Shown here in pieces: positions 62,864-64,000 of a stretch of DNA of 64,000 nt; positions within the stretch are counted from its first letter, which is position 1; each line of letters starts with the position of its first letter. This DNA comes from Blastomonas ursincola (lineage in GTDB: Bacteria; Pseudomonadota; Alphaproteobacteria; Sphingomonadales; Sphingomonadaceae). Under the pieces are notes generated by a model. That model saw nothing but the letters and a program-made list of their open reading frames with translations. It was not told the DNA's origin and did no database searches. The stretch spans positions 724,316 through 788,315 of the forward strand of contig NZ_VDES01000001.1 in assembly GCF_013607875.1 (NCBI RefSeq), written 5' to 3'. The position numbers and the translations under genes are program-made.

Positions 62864-63310
62864 ATGGCGCAGGCGCAGAACAAGACGGTGGCGACCGATG
62901 CGGATGTTGCCGCCTATATCGCGGCGCTCGAGCCCGAGCGGCGGCGCGAGGAGGCCGAGACGCTGCTTGCGCTGTACGAGCGGGTCACCGGCGAGCCCGC
63001 GAAGATGTGGGGGCCGAGCATGATCGGCTTCGGCTCCTATGATTACACCTATGATAGCGGCCGTAGCGGCACCGCGATGCGCTCGGGCTTTGCGCCACGC
63101 AAGGGAAAGCACAGCATCTACCTGATGTGCGGCGCTTGCGACGATGCCGCCGCGCAGCAGCAGGAAACGCTGCTGGCCCGGCTCGGCAAGCACAAGATGG
63201 AAAAATCGTGCCTGTACATCAACCGGCTCGATCAGGTGGACATGGGCGTTCTCGAACTGATCATCGCCAACAATGTCGCCGAGATGAACCGGCTCTACCC
63301 GCCCGCATGA
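62864..63310 (+). CDS. DUF1801 domain-containing protein
   Basis: A 148-residue cytoplasmic protein of the YdhG-like DUF1801 family: VAAYIAALEPERRREEAETLL, MWGPSMIGFGSYDYTYDSG and FAPRKGKHSIYLMCG are typical. The function is unknown. Its stop overlaps the next gene's ATG by 4 bp. Confidence 0.88.
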   Translation: MAQAQNKTVATDADVAAYIAALEPERRREEAETLLALYERVTGEPAKMWGPSMIGFGSYDYTYDSGRSGTAMRSGFAPRKGKHSIYLMCGACDDAAAQQQETLLARLGKHKMEKSCLYINRLDQVDMGVLELIIANNVAEMNRLYPPA

Positions 63311-63603
63311 GCATTCCGCCCGAAGACCTGTTCCACGGCCCGGTCAAGCGCAGCATCCAGATTGCCGGGCACATGACCTCGATCAGCCTGGAGCCGCTGT
63401 TCTGGGATCTGCTGAAAGCCGCCGCCGAGTCGCGCGGTCTGCCGCTCAACGCGCTTGTCGCGCGGATCGATGTCGAGCGGATCGCGGTAGAGCAGCCGCC
63501 CAACCTAGCGAGCGCGATCCGGCTATGGCTGGTCAGGGATGTGATCGAGGCGCGCGGTGCAACCAGCGATGGCGAAGCCGCACAACAAGGCTCCCCTCCC
63601 TGA
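63307..63603 (+). CDS. Ribbon-helix-helix domain protein
   Basis: A 98-residue protein similar to RHH_4-type (PF13467-like) regulators: VKRSIQIAGHMTSISLEP then FWDLLKAAAESRGLPLNALV and LASAIRLWLVRDVIE. Such small proteins resemble antitoxin-like DNA binders of alphaproteobacteria. It is coupled to the DUF1801 gene. The final residues (GSPP) and the stop codon lie inside a family-B repeat, so the C-terminus has been redefined by the repeat. Confidence 0.8.
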   Translation: MSIPPEDLFHGPVKRSIQIAGHMTSISLEPLFWDLLKAAAESRGLPLNALVARIDVERIAVEQPPNLASAIRLWLVRDVIEARGATSDGEAAQQGSPP

Positions 63604-63710
63604 AAGGGAGGGGTAGGCGGTGGGTAAAGCCTCTACAGAACCACCGCTTGCTCGACCCCGTCGCGCCCCACCCCTAGCCCCTCCCTGGCCAGGGAGGGGA
63701 ACGCATTTCG
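63591..63710. repeat. Palindromic GC-rich repeat, family B copy 3
   Basis: CTCCCCTCCCTGAAAGGGAG(GGG) with GGCGGTGGGT on the left; CCCCACCCC and CCCCTCCCTGGCCAGGGAGG(GGA) on the right. It begins within the 3' end of the ribbon-helix-helix gene. A further hairpin (CCTCCCGCAGGCGGGAGG, about 63757-63775) follows near the murA end. Confidence 0.75.
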
Positions 63711-63790
63711 GCGAGACCGAATGGAAAGGCCTCGAGCGCAGGGTTAAGCGCCCCCTCCCCTCCCGCAGGCGGGAGGGAAGACAAGAGCAA

Positions 63791-64000
<210 letters not shown>

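Overview
The window looks like chromosomal DNA of an alphaproteobacterium of the order Sphingomonadales. The GC content is high. There is an exosortase-A-associated exopolysaccharide cluster end, a DUF6456 protein, a TonB-dependent receptor, an alphaproteobacterial-style RNase E, and several families of GC-rich palindromic intergenic repeats of the kind common in sphingomonads. No prophage, transposase, rRNA or CRISPR array was seen. Most of the window is ordinary core chromosome in short operons on both strands.

Layout. 1-2.4 kb: tail of an exosortase A locus (GNAT-like protein, acyl carrier protein, two alpha/beta hydrolases). 2.5-7.7 kb: serine hydrolase, thioredoxin reductase, a type III polyketide synthase coupled to an isoprenylcysteine-type methyltransferase, and an S41 protease lipoprotein. 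8-11.3 kb: rpiB, glyA, small membrane protein, nrdR, trmJ. 11.4-16.3 kb: DUF6456 protein, XRE regulator, glycosyltransferase, PilZ protein, Ala/Glu-rich lipoprotein, aldo/keto reductase and tRNA-Pro(GGG). 16.5-20 kb: yajC-secD-secF-Mth938-like. 20-23.3 kb: DUF3137, LemA, FNT transporter and TauE/SafE. 23.3-27.9 kb: TonB receptor and a YezD-like small protein (a probable sulfur-uptake group with TauE/SafE), a HisKA_2 kinase and an Rrf2 regulator. 28-37.9 kb: PBP1A, amidase, rne, and a divergent PLP-enzyme/ATP-grasp pair. 38-43.7 kb: sdhB, thioesterase, zapE, hybrid histidine kinase, ALDH7-type dehydrogenase. 43.9-48.1 kb: a response regulator, LysM/FecR protein and CHASE2 kinase operon. 48.1-51.6 kb: lipoprotein, M20 peptidase, small membrane protein and class II DAHP synthase. 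51.7-56.5 kb: ybgC-tolQRAB-pal. 56.6-64 kb: dicarboxylate symporter, hypotheticals, a 1.1-kb region without a convincing gene, DUF3429, argG, a TMEM165/GDT1 Mn exporter behind a yybP-ykoY riboswitch, DUF1801, a ribbon-helix-helix protein and the 3' end of murA.

Most interesting points: (i) the RR-LysM/FecR-CHASE2 kinase operon, with a perfect palindrome just upstream; (ii) the gene-poor 59.2-60.3 kb region, which holds a strong minus-strand terminator and an inverted pair of perfect DnaA boxes, so it may hide a non-coding transcript or replication-related site; (iii) a palindromic repeat inserted in frame at the very 5' end of tolB; (iv) a divergent PLP-enzyme/ATP-grasp pair of unknown product; (v) a manganese riboswitch in front of the GDT1-like gene. 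Functions are inferred by reading motifs; no database search was run.
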